Program-made: the position numbers and the translations under genes
From: Apoda limacodes
Lineage: Eukaryota; Arthropoda; Insecta; Lepidoptera; Limacodidae
Length of the DNA: 64,000 nt
NCBI GenBank assembly: GCA_946406115.1
Contig: OX291553.1
Location: 1,307,001-1,371,000, forward strand
Reading direction: 5' to 3'
Shown: positions 1 to 10,990 of the stretch, piece by piece
How the letters are laid out: each line of letters begins with the position of its first letter
Position numbering within the stretch: the first letter of the stretch is position 1
Notes under the pieces: generated by a model
Seen by the model: the letters and a program-made list of their open reading frames with translations, nothing else
Told to the model about the DNA's origin: nothing
The model's database searches: none

Positions 1-32
1 ATAGACATCCGACAAGAAAGGATTTTCCGAAA

Positions 33-370
33 GGGTCAAGTGCGAGTCGGACTCGTGCAATAAGGGTAAACCGATTGTAATGAAATTTCGGTAAGTTGTT
101 ATGCACATGCCGGGGAATGTCTCTTAGAAAGAAAAAAAGGGTCAAGAGCGAGTCGGTCTCGCGCAATAAGGGTAAACCGATTGTAATGAAATTTCGGTAA
201 GTTGTTATGCACATGCCGGGGAATGTCTCTTAGAAAGAAAAAAAGGGTCAAGTGCGAGTCGGTCTCGCGCAATAAGGGTAAACCGATTATAATGAAATTT
301 TGGTAAGTTGTTATGCACAAACCAGTGACGCATGTTTTTTGAGAAAGAAAAAATGGTCAAGTGCGAGCAG
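33..370. repeat. 106-bp tandem repeat, about 3 copies plus a partial one
   Basis: Units beginning GGGTCAAGTGCGAGTCGG start near 33, 139 and 245, with a degenerate fourth start near 353. Each contains CAATAAGGGTAAACCGATT and a purine-rich GAAAGAAAAAAA tail. The sequence before 33 looks like the tail of another unit. The minus-strand frame through the array simply reads through the repeats and is not a gene. The GTGCGAGTCGG core resembles the end of the dispersed repeat seen near 23.5, 41.2 and 42.0 kb. Confidence 0.85.
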
Positions 371-847
371 AAAAAAATCTCGCCTAGCTAAATTATGTTA
401 GTATGTTTAGGGCGTTCCATCTAACTCTGTTTAGCAGAAATTGTTAGAGGTTTGCGTTTCAAACTTTTGGTAGCAGAATCTAATGTTGACTTTTAGCGTT
501 TCGACTCGATTTTGCTACAAAATGTTGCTACCAAAAATCCATGTCGAGAGGTGGATATTTTGCTTTACTTTTTGACAGCTGTCAAATGCGCAAGTGAATT
601 CTTTAAGAAAAATAGATACCTAACTATTTTTTTTTAGTTTTGTTTTTTTTAAAGAAAAGTTTATTTTCGCAATATGAACTCTATATCTTTGTTGTTTATT
701 ATCTACAAAAAAAATCAAAATAAAACACTCAAACATATACACAAACGAAACTGTCGAAATATAACGCAAAACTTGTTTTGTTTAAACTATAATAGTGCCG
801 CTGAAATTATCACATGCGCTTAGACGGAACGGGTAGTTGGTTTATTT
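371..847. other. AT-rich spacer, nothing recognised
   Basis: AT-rich sequence with T-runs and no frame, motif or repeat that I can assign. Confidence 0.5.
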
Positions 848-2640
848 TTATTTTTTTCTTAATGAACTATGCAGTTGGCTGATGCTTCGCCGGACTTTTG
901 GGGCGAGACTCTGAAGAATTCTCAGCTCATATAGAACCCAACGCTCAAGGGCTCCTCGGCTTGGGTTGTCGCTCTTGGCGTCTTCCCTTTGACCAGTGTG
1001 AGCCTCGAACCTGAAGGTGGGTTCGAGGCTCACACAGCGCCAGGAGGGGAGTTCCCCGTAACGCAGTTGCCGTTGTGATTCAGTGGGGGCGAGAAGCGCC
1101 CCGGCACTCTTTGATACCTCGTGTATAAGGTGGGTCAATGCGTTCACCGACGAACCCGGGAACGTCGGCGTTGTGTGAGGGTAGAGGGGCCTGTTAGGGG
1201 AGGTCGTTGAGACTAGTCTTGCTACCCGGATAGCGAGATCGTCGTCTGGGGCCATTACTAACTACAATACTACACTTAACAATAGTTTTTCGACCGTGCC
1301 GTGGTCGGTCGGGAGGATGGTAGCTTGTGGATTACACAATTAATCGATTCGGGTGATTTTGTGTACGCTCGAAAAAGGGAGCTCGAAGTCCCTGTGTAGG
1401 TCCGCATTCCGGACAAACCAGGAGGCACCGGACGCCGCTCTGAGAAAGGGGTTTTGAAGGGTCTGGAGTCTATGGAGGTTGCATTTAGACAACGGATAGA
1501 TGATCTTTGCGTATGCTAGTATGGGGCGGATGCAAATGGTGTAAAGAGTCAGCTTATTTCTAAGCGACATCTTACTGTACTTGCCTATCATGGGATAAAG
1601 ACGACCGGGGACAAAAGCGGCTCGGTCTCAAACACTTTTGGTGTGATCGGGGAAGTTCAAACGCCAATCCAGGGTCACACCGAGATATTTGGCCTTGTTT
1701 TGCCAAGGAATAGCACGGCCGAAGAGAGCGAGGGAAGATGATCGCGGAGGGCGACCAACGGTGAAGAGAACGGCAGGGCTTTTGTCGGGATTCACTTCGA
1801 TTATTTATTTCCGAAACCATTCGCCTAGGGCGGTGATAGCAGATTAGAGTCTCTTAGTGATTCGACTTACTGGCCTGTCGGTGGTCTAACGTTTTAGGGA
1901 TGTCATTCGTCTAATAAAGGTGCAAGACAGGGGAGAGCACAGACCCTTGCGGGACTTCTGTTTGTATAGTACAAAGTTTAGTCTGTCAACGAATTGGTCG
2001 AAGAGTCTGCCTCTCCATGAAGTGCCTGAAGAGTTCCATCGACGGCCTCACCTTAATTTAAAAGCAACTAAAGGTCGCTCTCGAGCAAGTCTTTTAAGGG
2101 AGAGAGATAAACCGATGCAATGATGATCGGCTGATGGCCGGTCATCGCTTAATGGTAGACGGATGCTTCTAAATTCGTAAAGGGAGGAGGATCAATAGGG
2201 GAGCAAAACAGGGAGCGACTGTAATAGATGAGAGTGCCTCCGAGAGGGGAGGCAGTTCTAGCACCACGGACGAGGAAGACGTCCGGTTTATGGGACGAGA
2301 GGAATTTCGACAATTTCTCCCTGTGGTTTCGAAGACCGTTGGCGTTAAAGAAGCCGATGGAGACGGAGCGGGGTTTTTCGCACGTGGTTGTGCAATCTAT
2401 TTTGATTTTAATTGTTTGGGTATCGCCCTGTGGAGTGCGTCAAAAAATGGGCAATGCTCAGACATGAATCTGAGCATCTGTTAGGGCATGGTGGCCTGTT
2501 TGTATTTCACGAACACGGCATCTACGTAGTCTAGTCAAAGGAGCGGATTTTTTTCCTTCCGTCCTGTAGAGGGACGATCGGCCTGAGAGGAGGAGGCGGG
2601 GGTTGCGTCCATGGCGGCTGGCTCTTGACGAGCCGCTTGA
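848..2640 (-). mobile_element. Jockey-type LINE remnant (EN, RT, C-terminus), inactive
   Basis: Read on the minus strand from about 2480 to 848, three blocks of a Jockey-clade polyprotein appear in changing frames. An endonuclease start is seen at about 2400-2110 (a FFNANGLRNHREKLS-like opening, then LIYYSRSLFCSPID and IIIASVYL). A reverse transcriptase block at about 1990-1900 carries VPQGSVLSP. A downstream block at about 1800-1340 reads IPWQNKAKYLGVTLDWRL and then LRNKLTLYTICIRPILAYA. A 135-residue frame at 848-1255 follows in the position of the C-terminal tail. Stops and frameshifts separate the blocks, and the part of RT with the catalytic aspartates is missing or unreadable. It is a pseudogene. 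The exact ends are not defined. Confidence 0.75.
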
Positions 2641-3920
2641 TTATAATTGCAATAAAACAAGCGTATTCTCCAAGAGTTCGTTTATTACTGAATAACCTGA
2701 GATTACACACTTTATTATATACTAATACATCTCCATCGCAGAAAAAAAAAAATTTGATATGACAATAAAAATTTTGTTTTATTTTAAACCAAATTAAATG
2801 AAATTAAAAAAAATCCAAATATTAAGTTTAAGTAAGAGGCAAAACATGAGAAGGGTGTCATAACATATGACACAATAATGTTTTTACATAAAACAAAATA
2901 AACACAATGAGATTAATCAAAATTATACGTACGTATACTTACACACAAAAATGATAATATGTAAACATTAAATTCAAAAAACACATATTTTATTAAAGTA
3001 TTTAAAATAAAAATTAGCATGAGAAGACACACAAAAAAAATATTACTTATTAGTAGTTAATAGGAAACTTATATCTATCGATCGTTTAATTTTTTGTTAT
3101 TGCGCAACTTTATTTCGGTGGCCACCTTAAATTACTTATAATAAAAGTTCTAACACAATTTACATTACACAACATGACATTAAAACAACACAATAGTCTT
3201 AATACATGAAGAAACATGATAGTTATACAGCTGAAACACTTACAATCCGCTACTACTAGTACTAGGAATATTTAAAGCGGCTTTACGTTTCTGTGCTCTA
3301 GTCATTACACACAAGGTTTTTTCGTTTATTTGTTTCAAATCATCACTAGATACATTAATTCTTGAAAGGGTATCCGTGGAATTTGATGAACCTTTCACGT
3401 TGTAACTAACCCCCCCCCCCCCCAGAACACATATACTGGCTACCCTTAACGTACCTACCTAACTAACCAGCATGGACAGAAAAGATTATAAAACAATATG
3501 AACACGAAACTTGAAAATTGAAGTATAAATTTTCGAAGGTTTGGCTATGTGATCGTCTGAGTGGTAGGACCTAATTGTGTAACGTAGACCGCAGGTTCTT
3601 TAAGAGAAAGACTGAAACACCGTTCTTGTAATGAAAATAGTATCCTCTACACCTATGCGCTTTTTATTTTTCTAAAAAAATAAAAAGGCGGAAAGCTCCA
3701 CCCAGCGCTTCCCACGGTACGTGTCCATACCGAGGCTAACTTAGCGCACATCCCCCGGAGGAGTAGAGGTGTGAAATCATAAATGGTATAACCATTAAAT
3801 TATCGTTGCAGACGAAGCTGAAGACCGAAGTCTTAATATGTAGTTTCAGGAACAAATCACAAACACTTAGCCTTAGGCCAAAGAGTGTGACATCCGTTCG
3901 CACAGACACAGCCATGACAT
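2641..3920. other. AT-rich spacer with a short shared repeat and a poly-C tract
   Basis: Positions 2645-2728 contain a sequence shared with 12457-12531 (GCAATAAAACAAGCG, then GTTACTGAATAACCTGAG). A run of about 14 C lies near 3411-3424. The rest is AT-rich, with no supported gene. Confidence 0.6.
2645..2728 (+). repeat. 82-bp repeat shared with 12.46 kb, LTR-end-like
   Basis: It begins TTGCAATAAAACAAGCG and continues with AAGAGTTCG, TTACTGAATAACCTGAG and ATTACACACTTT. Nearly the same sequence is at 12457-12531. It contains an AATAAA signal in the orientation of the repeat, so it could be the R/U5 end of an LTR. That is inference: no matching internal region is seen next to either copy. Confidence 0.5.
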
Positions 3921-3927
3921 TGTCATG

Positions 3928-4105
3928 AGAGCACGCCTCGTGTTAAGCACACTCCGAAGAGCAGGACGCAATAAACCCCACTGAACCATTTGTGTAGTAG
4001 GTAATAATTATTATGTACCAATGGAACAGCCATGGAATTCACCAAGAGGGCACGCCCCATGCTTAACACACTCCGAAGAGCAAGACGCAATAAGCCCCAC
4101 TGCAT
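3928..4105. repeat. Two diverged direct repeats (~58 bp units, ~118 bp apart)
   Basis: The block GCACACTCCGAAGAGCAGGACGCAATAAACCCCACTG near 3945-3985 recurs near 4063-4103 with a few changes, each copy preceded by a GCACGCC-type segment. The minus-strand frame across it (3923-4105) is repetitive and not convincing as a gene. Confidence 0.65.
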
Positions 4106-4356
4106 CCATGTAACTTCAGTCGTAGATTATAAATGATATATTTCGGTTTTCAAGCCGGCGTCCACACCATACATGATCAAGGATTCATAAACAGGTTAAA
4201 TGTATATTATCAGTTCAAGTACGAAGAAATATAGTTTATAGTTTATTTGATCGATTAACGATAGAATAAGTGTGAGTTATAATATTTATGTAATATTCAG
4301 TATCGCAGCTTTTTAGGAATTTAGTCGCGAACCAAATATGATTCCATGAGTTGTTA
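4106..4356. other. AT-rich spacer
   Basis: No gene or recognised element is visible. Confidence 0.4.
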
Positions 4357-5445
4357 CCAGTCGCGTAGGTGAAGTATCACTGTCGCCTTCACGTAATCAG
4401 CGTCCGACTCCCCACAACTTGGCAACGGTTTACGTGTCAATTTAAATAAAACAACAATTGCCTTCTTTCGCAGTTTTTCGACTCTGACAGACAGCTCGGG
4501 GCAAGGACCTTTACCCTTCTACACTGTGTAATCTGCTGTCGTCGTTCAAGTCGCTCGGCACTGAACTCACATTCGTATTTGACCCAAACAAACGGATCGA
4601 AACGTTAGGCGAGAGATGTTCAAACCGTCTTTGAGCTCAGCCGATGTAACTTGAAGCCACTAACGAATGTTATCGATAAACATTCTGAGAGACCAGTAGG
4701 TTTTAAGCTTCCGATCCCCGGGCATGCCTCCATCATCATCTCCTTGTCTCCTCTTTACTTTACTCAGGCGAGGCCTTTTTACCTGTGTAATATAGAAGCA
4801 TTATAAACGATCAAACCTCAGAAGCAACGACCATCACTAAAACAAGCAAGGAGTCGCATTCCAATATTTAAATCGCTACAAGACTTCTCCCTATTTGGTG
4901 TCACCAGTCGCGTAGGTGAAGTATCACTGTCGCCTTCGCGTAATCAGCGTCCGACTCCCCGCAACATGGCAACGGTTTACGTGTCAATTTTAATAAAACA
5001 ACAATTGCCTTCTTTCGCAGTTTTTCGACTCTGACAGACAGCTTGGGGCAAGGACCTTTACCCTTCTACACTGTGTAATCTGTTGTCGTCGTTCAAGTCG
5101 CTCGGCACTGAACTCACCTCCGTATTTGACCCAAACAAACGGATCGAAACGTTAGGCGAGAGATGTTCAAACCGTCTGTGAGCTCAGCCGATGTAACTTG
5201 AAGCCACTAACGAATGTTAACGATAAACATTCTGAGAGATCAGTAGGTTTTAAGCTTCCGATCCCCGGGCATGCCTCCATTATCGCCTTATCTCCTCTTT
5301 ACTTTACTCAGGCGAGGTCTTTTATATAGCTGTATTGTATAGCAGCAGTATAAGCAATCAAACATAAGAAGCAACATCCATCGCTAAATCAAGCAAAAGA
5401 GTCGCATTCCAATATTCAGGTCACTACAACACTACTACCTTTTAT
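4357..5445. repeat. 547-bp tandem duplication, two copies
   Basis: Copy 1 starts at CCAGTCGCGTAGGTGAAGTATC (4357) and copy 2 starts with the same sequence at 4904. They match almost continuously through GGCAACGGTTTACGTGTCAA, CGATCCCCGGGCATGCCTCC and GAGTCGCATTCCAATATT, and diverge only towards the end of copy 2. No frame is conserved. TATTTGGTGTCACC sits at the copy 1/copy 2 junction, and a similar TATTTGGTGACACC follows downstream at 5552. A tandem LTR is therefore possible, but not shown. Confidence 0.85.
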
Positions 5446-5865
5446 TAGCCATCAGAAAGGTACATAATTCCTCTCATATTATAATGTATTCACTCAATAA
5501 TACATTGCATTTTATATAAATCTATCGCATATGCCCACTTTATATTTCACATATTTGGTGACACCGCGACGCTCGCCGCTGCCTATGTATGTCTACGTAA
5601 ACTTATGCTGTCCCGGGTGTTCTAGTAATGAAATTTATTTTATTTTCGAATTAAGGTTTTTTAACTACATAAATGTGTTAAGCCCGTCTTTAGAAAGTCT
5701 ACAAAAATATTAAAGACCTCCACCGCCACGATCCTGGCTAACTTTTTCTAAGTCCTCGATCTTACACGATCTTATTTAATTATTATTTTGATAATTATGT
5801 TAGTTTTATATAACAATTTTATTTTATATATACATATATATATATTTTTTTTTTATTATTAAATT
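5446..5865. other. Spacer with a primer-binding-site-like motif, then AT-rich sequence
   Basis: TTTGGTGACACCGCGACG near 5554-5571 resembles the leader just after the LTR of some insect Gypsy elements (inference). A 60-residue plus-strand frame lies here but has no recognisable content. From 5770 the sequence is nearly pure A/T. Confidence 0.4.
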
Positions 5866-6348
5866 TTATTTTATTTTTATAAAATTTAATATTATAAAGG
5901 ACGAAGTTGGCTTGGTAGACGGGTAGGCTTGGCAGATGGGTACAACGTAGTCTATTGAAAAATCGTATTCTTCTAACGCAAGTCGGAATTTCAACAATCT
6001 ACTTGATGGATCTTTCATACCGAAAAGATATACCAATGGCCTGTGATCGGTTAATATTTTAAACTTCCTTACGTACAGGTAAGGTCGGAAGTGTTTTACA
6101 CTCCAAACAATGGCAAGTAACTCTTTTTCTATAACTGCGTAATTTGTTTCGGCTTTACTTAGTGTTCTACTTGCGTATGCAATAGGTCTTCTGTCTTTGT
6201 TTATTAAAACTGAATCGATCGCGAATTTTGATGCGTCAGTTTCACTAAAATCTGGGTATTGTAAAACTGGGTGACTATTCTCTTTTAGGGTATCGAAAGA
6301 TTTTTGGCAATTTTCATTCCACTCAAAGGGAACGTCTTTCTTTAACAT
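5866..6348 (-). pseudogene. Gypsy RNase H domain fragment
   Basis: This 160-residue frame carries the RT-RNase H hinge and RNase H of a Gypsy polyprotein. It opens with a FEWNENCQKSFDTLK-type connection followed by FSETDASKFAIDSVL (the first RNase H acidic residue is in ETDASKF), IAYASRTLSKAETNYAVIEKE (glutamate motif) and KFKILTDHRPLVYLF (TDH motif). RNase H degrades the RNA strand during reverse transcription. The frame ends in unrelated lysine/isoleucine-rich sequence where the element is broken. It lies directly after the RT block and is out of frame with it. Confidence 0.85.
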
Positions 6349-6381
6349 TTAATTCAATGGTTGCGCTATTTTGGAAAATTT

Positions 6382-7560
6382 TTAAATAAATTTACGATAG
6401 TAGTTTGTAAACGCGATAAATCTGCGAACTTCGTCCGAGTTCCTGGGTTTGGGATTAATTTTAACGCCATCAATTTTCCCTGGGTCTGGCAAAACACCCT
6501 TTTCTGAGACAACATACCCTAAATACAACATCTCTTTTTGTAAAAATTTGCATTTTGTAATATTTAATTTCAAATTAACTTTGCGTAACCTAGTAAATAC
6601 GTCGATGAGATTTTTATTATGGTCTTCAAGGCTTTTTCCTATGACACATAAGTCATCAGTGTAAACTAAGCACTTTTCGTAATTTAGACCAGACATAGCT
6701 AAGTTCATCATGCGTGAAAAAGCGTTTGGCGAATTTTTCAACCCTTGTGGACCCCTAGTTAATTGCATGGTACCGGACAAGAACTATTTTTTGAAAGACT
6801 ATTTTCATAAAAACCTGATTTTAAATCTAAATGGCTAAAATAAACACTGCCTGATAAGGAATCCAAAATGTCGGCAATGTTTGGCAATGGAAACTTGTCA
6901 TCTACTAAGCAGTTATTAACCTTTTATAGTCAATAACTAAGCGCCATTGCTTTTTGCCTGTTTTATCGAATTTTTAGGCACTAACAACATAGGACTAGAC
7001 CATTCGCTTTTAGTTTCTTCTATAATACCTTCCTTTAACATTTGATTAATTTGTTTTTGAATTTCATTTCTTTGCGCATAAGGTAAACGGTAATCTTGCG
7101 TAAATTGTACTTCGGACCCGGGTTTAATGGAAATGCTTTGCTCATATACATTGTTTACACCTGACTTATCGCTTTCTAAATAAAAAATATCCGGAGATTT
7201 TGCACAAATATCCGTTATAGATTTACTTTCTTCGCTATTTAGACCGTCTGAGTTTAATAATTTAAGAATTTCTAAAACACGATCCGCGTTTACTTTATTT
7301 TTGCCAAATGTAAACAAGTCATAATCTTTACAAGGTTTCAAAGTTGGAGTAAAGATTTGTAAAATGACATAATTTTCTGTAGTATTCAGAATTCGAATCG
7401 GAATTTTCTCACTTTGTGGCCTGATTAAAGGATTAGCGATAAATATACCAGGTCTTATTTCATTCCCACACACTAAGTAATCAGAAGTAAGCTGATCTGA
7501 TTGTTGAACAAAGTATGTCGCTTCTGTGCGGGCAGAATTGACCAAGTCAGTATTATTAGC
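6382..7560 (-). pseudogene. Gypsy reverse transcriptase, broken
   Basis: The block 7545-6937 carries the protease-RT linker and RT fingers: YEQSISIKPGSEVQFTQDYR, RNEIQKQINQMLKEGIIEET and SEWSSPMLLVPK. From about 6937 to 6781 the reading changes frame and shows KQWRLVIDYK, FPLPNIADILDSLSG and FSHLDLKSGF (catalytic motif A). The block 6780-6382 carries LTRGPQGLKNSPNAFSRMM and the catalytic YTDD box (LVYTDDLCVIG), then YLGYVVSEKG and VRRFIAFTNYYRKFI. The YxDD box and motif A aspartate are intact, but at least two frame changes and stops near 6905 and 6780 prevent a full product. Confidence 0.88.
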
Positions 7561-7837
7561 AAAACCTAATCCATTCTGTAAGGGAATAATGCAGTGTGTT
7601 CCTCTGTAATTTAGACTTAATTCGTTTGACTGGAAGTTAAGACCTTCTGAGTATACGTTAAGAAAATCTAGACCTAAATACCGTCAGCAAGAACTGGTAA
7701 TGTTTTTATTACATGGAATTTATGTTGTGATAACAAAGTACTTTGGTTACAAGTGACTTTGAGGGGTAAAATTACTGTACCTTCCGTTCTTAAATTACCT
7801 CCTAAGCCGTTTATATTATTTATATTTAGTATATACT
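7561..7837 (-). other. Decayed protease-RT spacer of the Gypsy element
   Basis: This stretch lies between the protease and RT blocks of the same element and should encode the end of protease and the linker. Fragments can be read but stops interrupt them. No separate gene is supported. Confidence 0.45.
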
Positions 7838-8083
7838 TCAAAAAAGAAAAGTTACAAAAAAAGGACTGTTTTTAATTACACTAATTATCGCTCCCGTGTT
7901 GACTAAAAACTTAACATTATGGTCATTGATGCAAAAGGTTATAAAATATCCACATGAGTCAAAAGAAGACATTATATTATGTACAGAAAGCTTACTTTTA
8001 CTGTGGGCCTCGAAAACAATTTCCAGCGGGTTCTGCACTATGCATCTTGTGTTGACCTCGACCTCTAGAATTAGGATGACCAC
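7838..8083 (-). pseudogene. Gypsy retropepsin fragment with an altered active site
   Basis: The 81-residue frame contains CGYFITFCINDHNVKFLVNTGAIISVIK. This is the flap-and-active-site layout of a retrotransposon aspartic protease, which cleaves Gag-Pol. The normal active site is D-T/S-G. Here the aspartate position reads asparagine (LVNTGA), which would abolish catalysis. Just upstream (8173-8040, another frame) is an arginine/glycine-rich segment with SRGRGQHKMHSAEPAGN, typical of the nucleocapsid end of insect Gypsy Gag. Confidence 0.7.
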
Positions 8084-8231
8084 AACGAGGTCGTCGATAT
8101 TGACCTCATCCTCGATTGGGCATATATGACATTGTTGGTGTTTGCGCTACTGACATGTTGTACCTAGAGTTGTATTTTTTTTTTATCACTAGGGTGGCAA
8201 ACAAGCTTACGGTCCGCTTGATGGTAAGCGG

Positions 8232-8957
8232 TCACTGTCGCCTATGCCTGTGGACGCTTGCATCACCATGGGTATCACTTGCGCGTTGCCGCCCCTTCAG
8301 AAATCTAATAACTTCTTTCTTGAAGAACTCCATGCTGTAGTCCTTGCAGAAAACCTTGGCAGGGAGCTCATTCCACAACTTAAGCATTCGCGGGAAGAAG
8401 ATTCTCTGAAACCGCACTGTACGCGACCATTTAGGTTCTAAAGTGTGAGAATAAATTCCCTGCCGATGGCGAGCGGTACGATGGTAGAAAGTAGCCGTGG
8501 GCATCATTGCGAACAATTCCTCAGAACACAACCCATTGTACAAGCGGTAGAACACACACAGGGAGGCAAAGTCTCTCCTCAGACTTAAGGGCTCGATACC
8601 GCAAGTGAGTTTGGAATCGTCGACAATTCTCACAGCCTGTCGTTGAACCGAGTCAAAAGGGCCAAGCTGGTATCCGGGTGCACCTGCCCAGAGATGGCAG
8701 CAGTACTCCATATGGGGCCGAACTTGCGACTTGTAAAGTAACAACCTTTGCCCCGACGTGAAGTACTGCTTCGCTCTGTTGAGTACACCAAGTTTTTTGG
8801 ACGCCAGCTTCACCTTATCTTGTAAATGATCTCGGAACTGAACATCGCTGGAGATGTCGACACCAAGGATCCCAATGCTCTTGGAGATGGAGAGGGGAGT
8901 GTTCTGGAATTGTGGGTCTACAGTGAATGAAGTTTTCTTAGCGGTGAACGCGCACAC
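8232..8957 (-). pseudogene. LINE-A C-terminal domain after RT
   Basis: A 241-residue frame continues from RT: VCAFTAKKTSF, SIGILGVDISSDVQFRDHLQ, LLLYKSQVRPHMEYCCHLWAG, VQRQAVRIVDDSKL, RFYRLYNGLCSEELFE-type sequence and LKLWNELPAKVF. This is the thumb and tail region of Jockey/CR1-type LINE polyproteins. The same domain recurs at 33200-34024 and 48159-48626. The last residues run into the 3' UTR. Confidence 0.85.
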
Positions 8958-8978
8958 TTGTGTCTTTGTAGGGTTGAA

Positions 8979-9887
8979 TCAGACCAAGTTTACCCGTTCC
9001 CAGTCAGACACCTTGGACAGTGTGGTCTCGATTTGAGACACAAGTTCTCCGCGGTTTTCCTCCACAACGGAACGAGGGATGTTTGCTCGACCCGTGTAAA
9101 AAGCGTCTCCAGTACTGTCATCTGCATAGCAATGTATGGTGTTGATTTTCAACATGTCATTGATATGCAGTAGAAACAGCGTAGGAGACAGCACAGAGCC
9201 TTGCGGGACACCAGCATTAATGTCCATGCTATCAGAGCAACTACCGTCAACAACGGTTCGTATGCGTCTGCCGGACAAAAAGCTAGCCACCAATTTGCAC
9301 AAGCACTCGGGCACTCCGTAAGATGGCAACTTCGATAGAAGACCCTGGTGCCAGATCCGATCGAACGCCTTCGCTATGACCAGGCTACATGCCAATGCCG
9401 CCCCCTTACTCTCAATGGCTAGTGTCCATCGGTGTGTGAGATACACTAGAAGGTCACCAGTCGAGCGACCGTGGCGAAAGCCATATTCACGGTCACTGAC
9501 CAGATCGTGTACTTCTAGGTATCTTAGAAACTGTGTGTTGATCACACGCTCCATCACCTTGGAGAGGAGGGAGGTCATAGCGATAAGCCCGTAATTCGAT
9601 GGATCTGATCTATCGCCCTTTTTGGGCACCGGGTGCACATTTGCAGTCTTCCATGAAGACAGAAATTGCCTAGTTTGGTAGGAAAGCGCGAAGAAGCGCG
9701 TGAGTACAGGAAATAACTCAGGAGCACACTTTTTAAGCACCACTACTGGTATACCGTCTGGCCCACTCGATTTATGAACGTCTAGAGAAAGCAACGCCTG
9801 CCAGACCTCCCGCTGTGTTATGGAGATTTCTGGCATGGTCTTACTGCACCACGGTATAGTAAGTGGTACAACGCCTTCATCGTTCAT
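8979..9887 (-). pseudogene. LINE-A reverse transcriptase domain
   Basis: A 302-residue frame spans most of the RT fingers and palm: EVWQALLSLDVHKSSGPDGIP, SSWKTANVHPVPKKGDRSDP, YGFRHGRSTGDLLVYLTHRW, CSLVIAKAFDRIWHQGLL (motif A region), NAGVPQGSVLSPTLFLLHIND and HCYADDSTGD (the catalytic YADD). RT copies the element RNA at the target nick. In motif A the usual LDIAKAFD reads LVIAKAFD, so one catalytic aspartate is replaced by valine. The frame is separated from its endonuclease by stops, so this copy is dead. Confidence 0.88.
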
Positions 9888-10021
9888 GTTCGAGTTCGAG
9901 TCAAAGAGACTGCCCAGTAGATCGGCTTTCTCTTAACACTATGGGCCAAGTCACCATCGGTCTTTCGCAGTGGTGGTAACGACGACTGGCAAAAGTTTCC
10001 TTCGGCAGCTTTGGCAAGCGA

Positions 10022-10531
10022 CTAGAAAGCACGACTCCCAGAAGGATAGCTCGCAAGTCGCCCTCCTATTTTGCCGATGAATTGGAATTTTGCTCTGGCA
10101 GTTGCTTTCTTACTGAACCTCGAGGCAGCATTTAATTTGCGTTTTAACTCAGAAATATTCGTATCCTTATTATTACGAGCCGTGGTCCAAGACTCATATG
10201 CAGTTTGCTTAAGAATTTTAGCTTTTCTGCAAGACCTATTAAACCACGGTCGTTTTTTGATGCCGGCAGCTACTCGCGGGTTAGAAATATAGGATTCCAT
10301 ACCAGCAAGAATTGTCTCAGTGACTGCGGCTGCGCAGACGTCAGAATCTTCTGAGTTAAAGCAAATCTGCCTCCACGGGTACGATGCGTAAAATTCTCGC
10401 AATCCATCCCAGTCTACTGACTTATAGTGCCACACACGACGCCAATTAGTTGGCCCAGATGGATCGGGTTGTGAGCATGACATTTGAGTCCGAATAAGAC
10501 AGTGGTCCGAGGAGCCAAGAGGCGCATCCAC
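10022..10531 (-). pseudogene. LINE-A endonuclease end and EN-RT linker
   Basis: This 169-residue frame begins with LGSSDHCLIRTQ (the SDH motif of the apurinic endonuclease fold that nicks target DNA) and continues through WRRVWHYKSVDWDGLREFYASYPW, VAAGIKKRPWFNRSCRKAK, SELKRKLNAASRFSKKATARAKFQ and YPSGSRAF. The block 10664-10985 carries the upstream half (CMLVREDICCRRLHSLED and ELVILGDFNAHH). A frame break lies between 10531 and 10664. Confidence 0.85.
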
Positions 10532-10990
10532 TGAGACGGAGTATCCGTCCGGACGAGTAGTCAGCAGAAGGTCCAGTAAGGAACTCGTATGTTCCTCTAT
10601 ATCTGGTATTCTCGTTGAGAAAGTTCCATCAGAGAGAATCCATAGGTCAGATCAAATTCATAATCAGATATCCGAGCATAGTTCAATAACCAATGTTCGA
10701 GAACTGAGCCATTTGCGATGGTGGGCGTTAAAGTCTCCCAAAATAACTAGTTCTGCTGTGAGATATTGCCCTAGAACTTTGTCAGTCGTCAAACTCAGGT
10801 GCGTGAAGAGTCGAGTTACGTCCGTGTCACCGGTATGAGACCTGTATAGGCACGCATAGATACGAGTGTGGCTGCCGTAATCTACGTGCACCCATAATAT
10901 CGACAGGTGCTTGTCTTCCAGGCTATGAAGGCGGCGACAGCAGATATCCTCCCGGACCAACATACATACACCGGCACCTTTTTGCACGGC

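Larger units (their letters stand above)
8174..10990 (-). mobile_element. LINE-A copy 1, near full-length coding part, nested in Gypsy
   Basis: A minus-strand non-LTR retrotransposon with an apurinic-type endonuclease followed by RT. The 3' end is marked by a T-run at 8174-8184 (the poly-A tail on the other strand) and the family's 3' sequence GGTGGCAAACAAGCTTACGG. The endonuclease is in blocks 10985-10664 and 10531-10022 (ELVILGDFNAHHRKWLS, LGSSDHCLIRTQ). RT is in 9887-8979 (SSGPDGIPVVVLKKC, NINAGVPQGSVLSP, HCYADDSTGDA). The C-terminal domain is in 8957-8232. Frame breaks lie near 10600, 10020-9890 and 8970. Compared with the fuller copy at 48-51.6 kb it lacks the 5' UTR. Gypsy sequence flanks it on both sides. 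Confidence 0.88.

Noticed and set aside
848..1255. A 135-residue minus frame as a host gene
   Set aside because: It follows the Jockey RT block in the position of its C-terminal tail, so a mobile-element origin is more likely.
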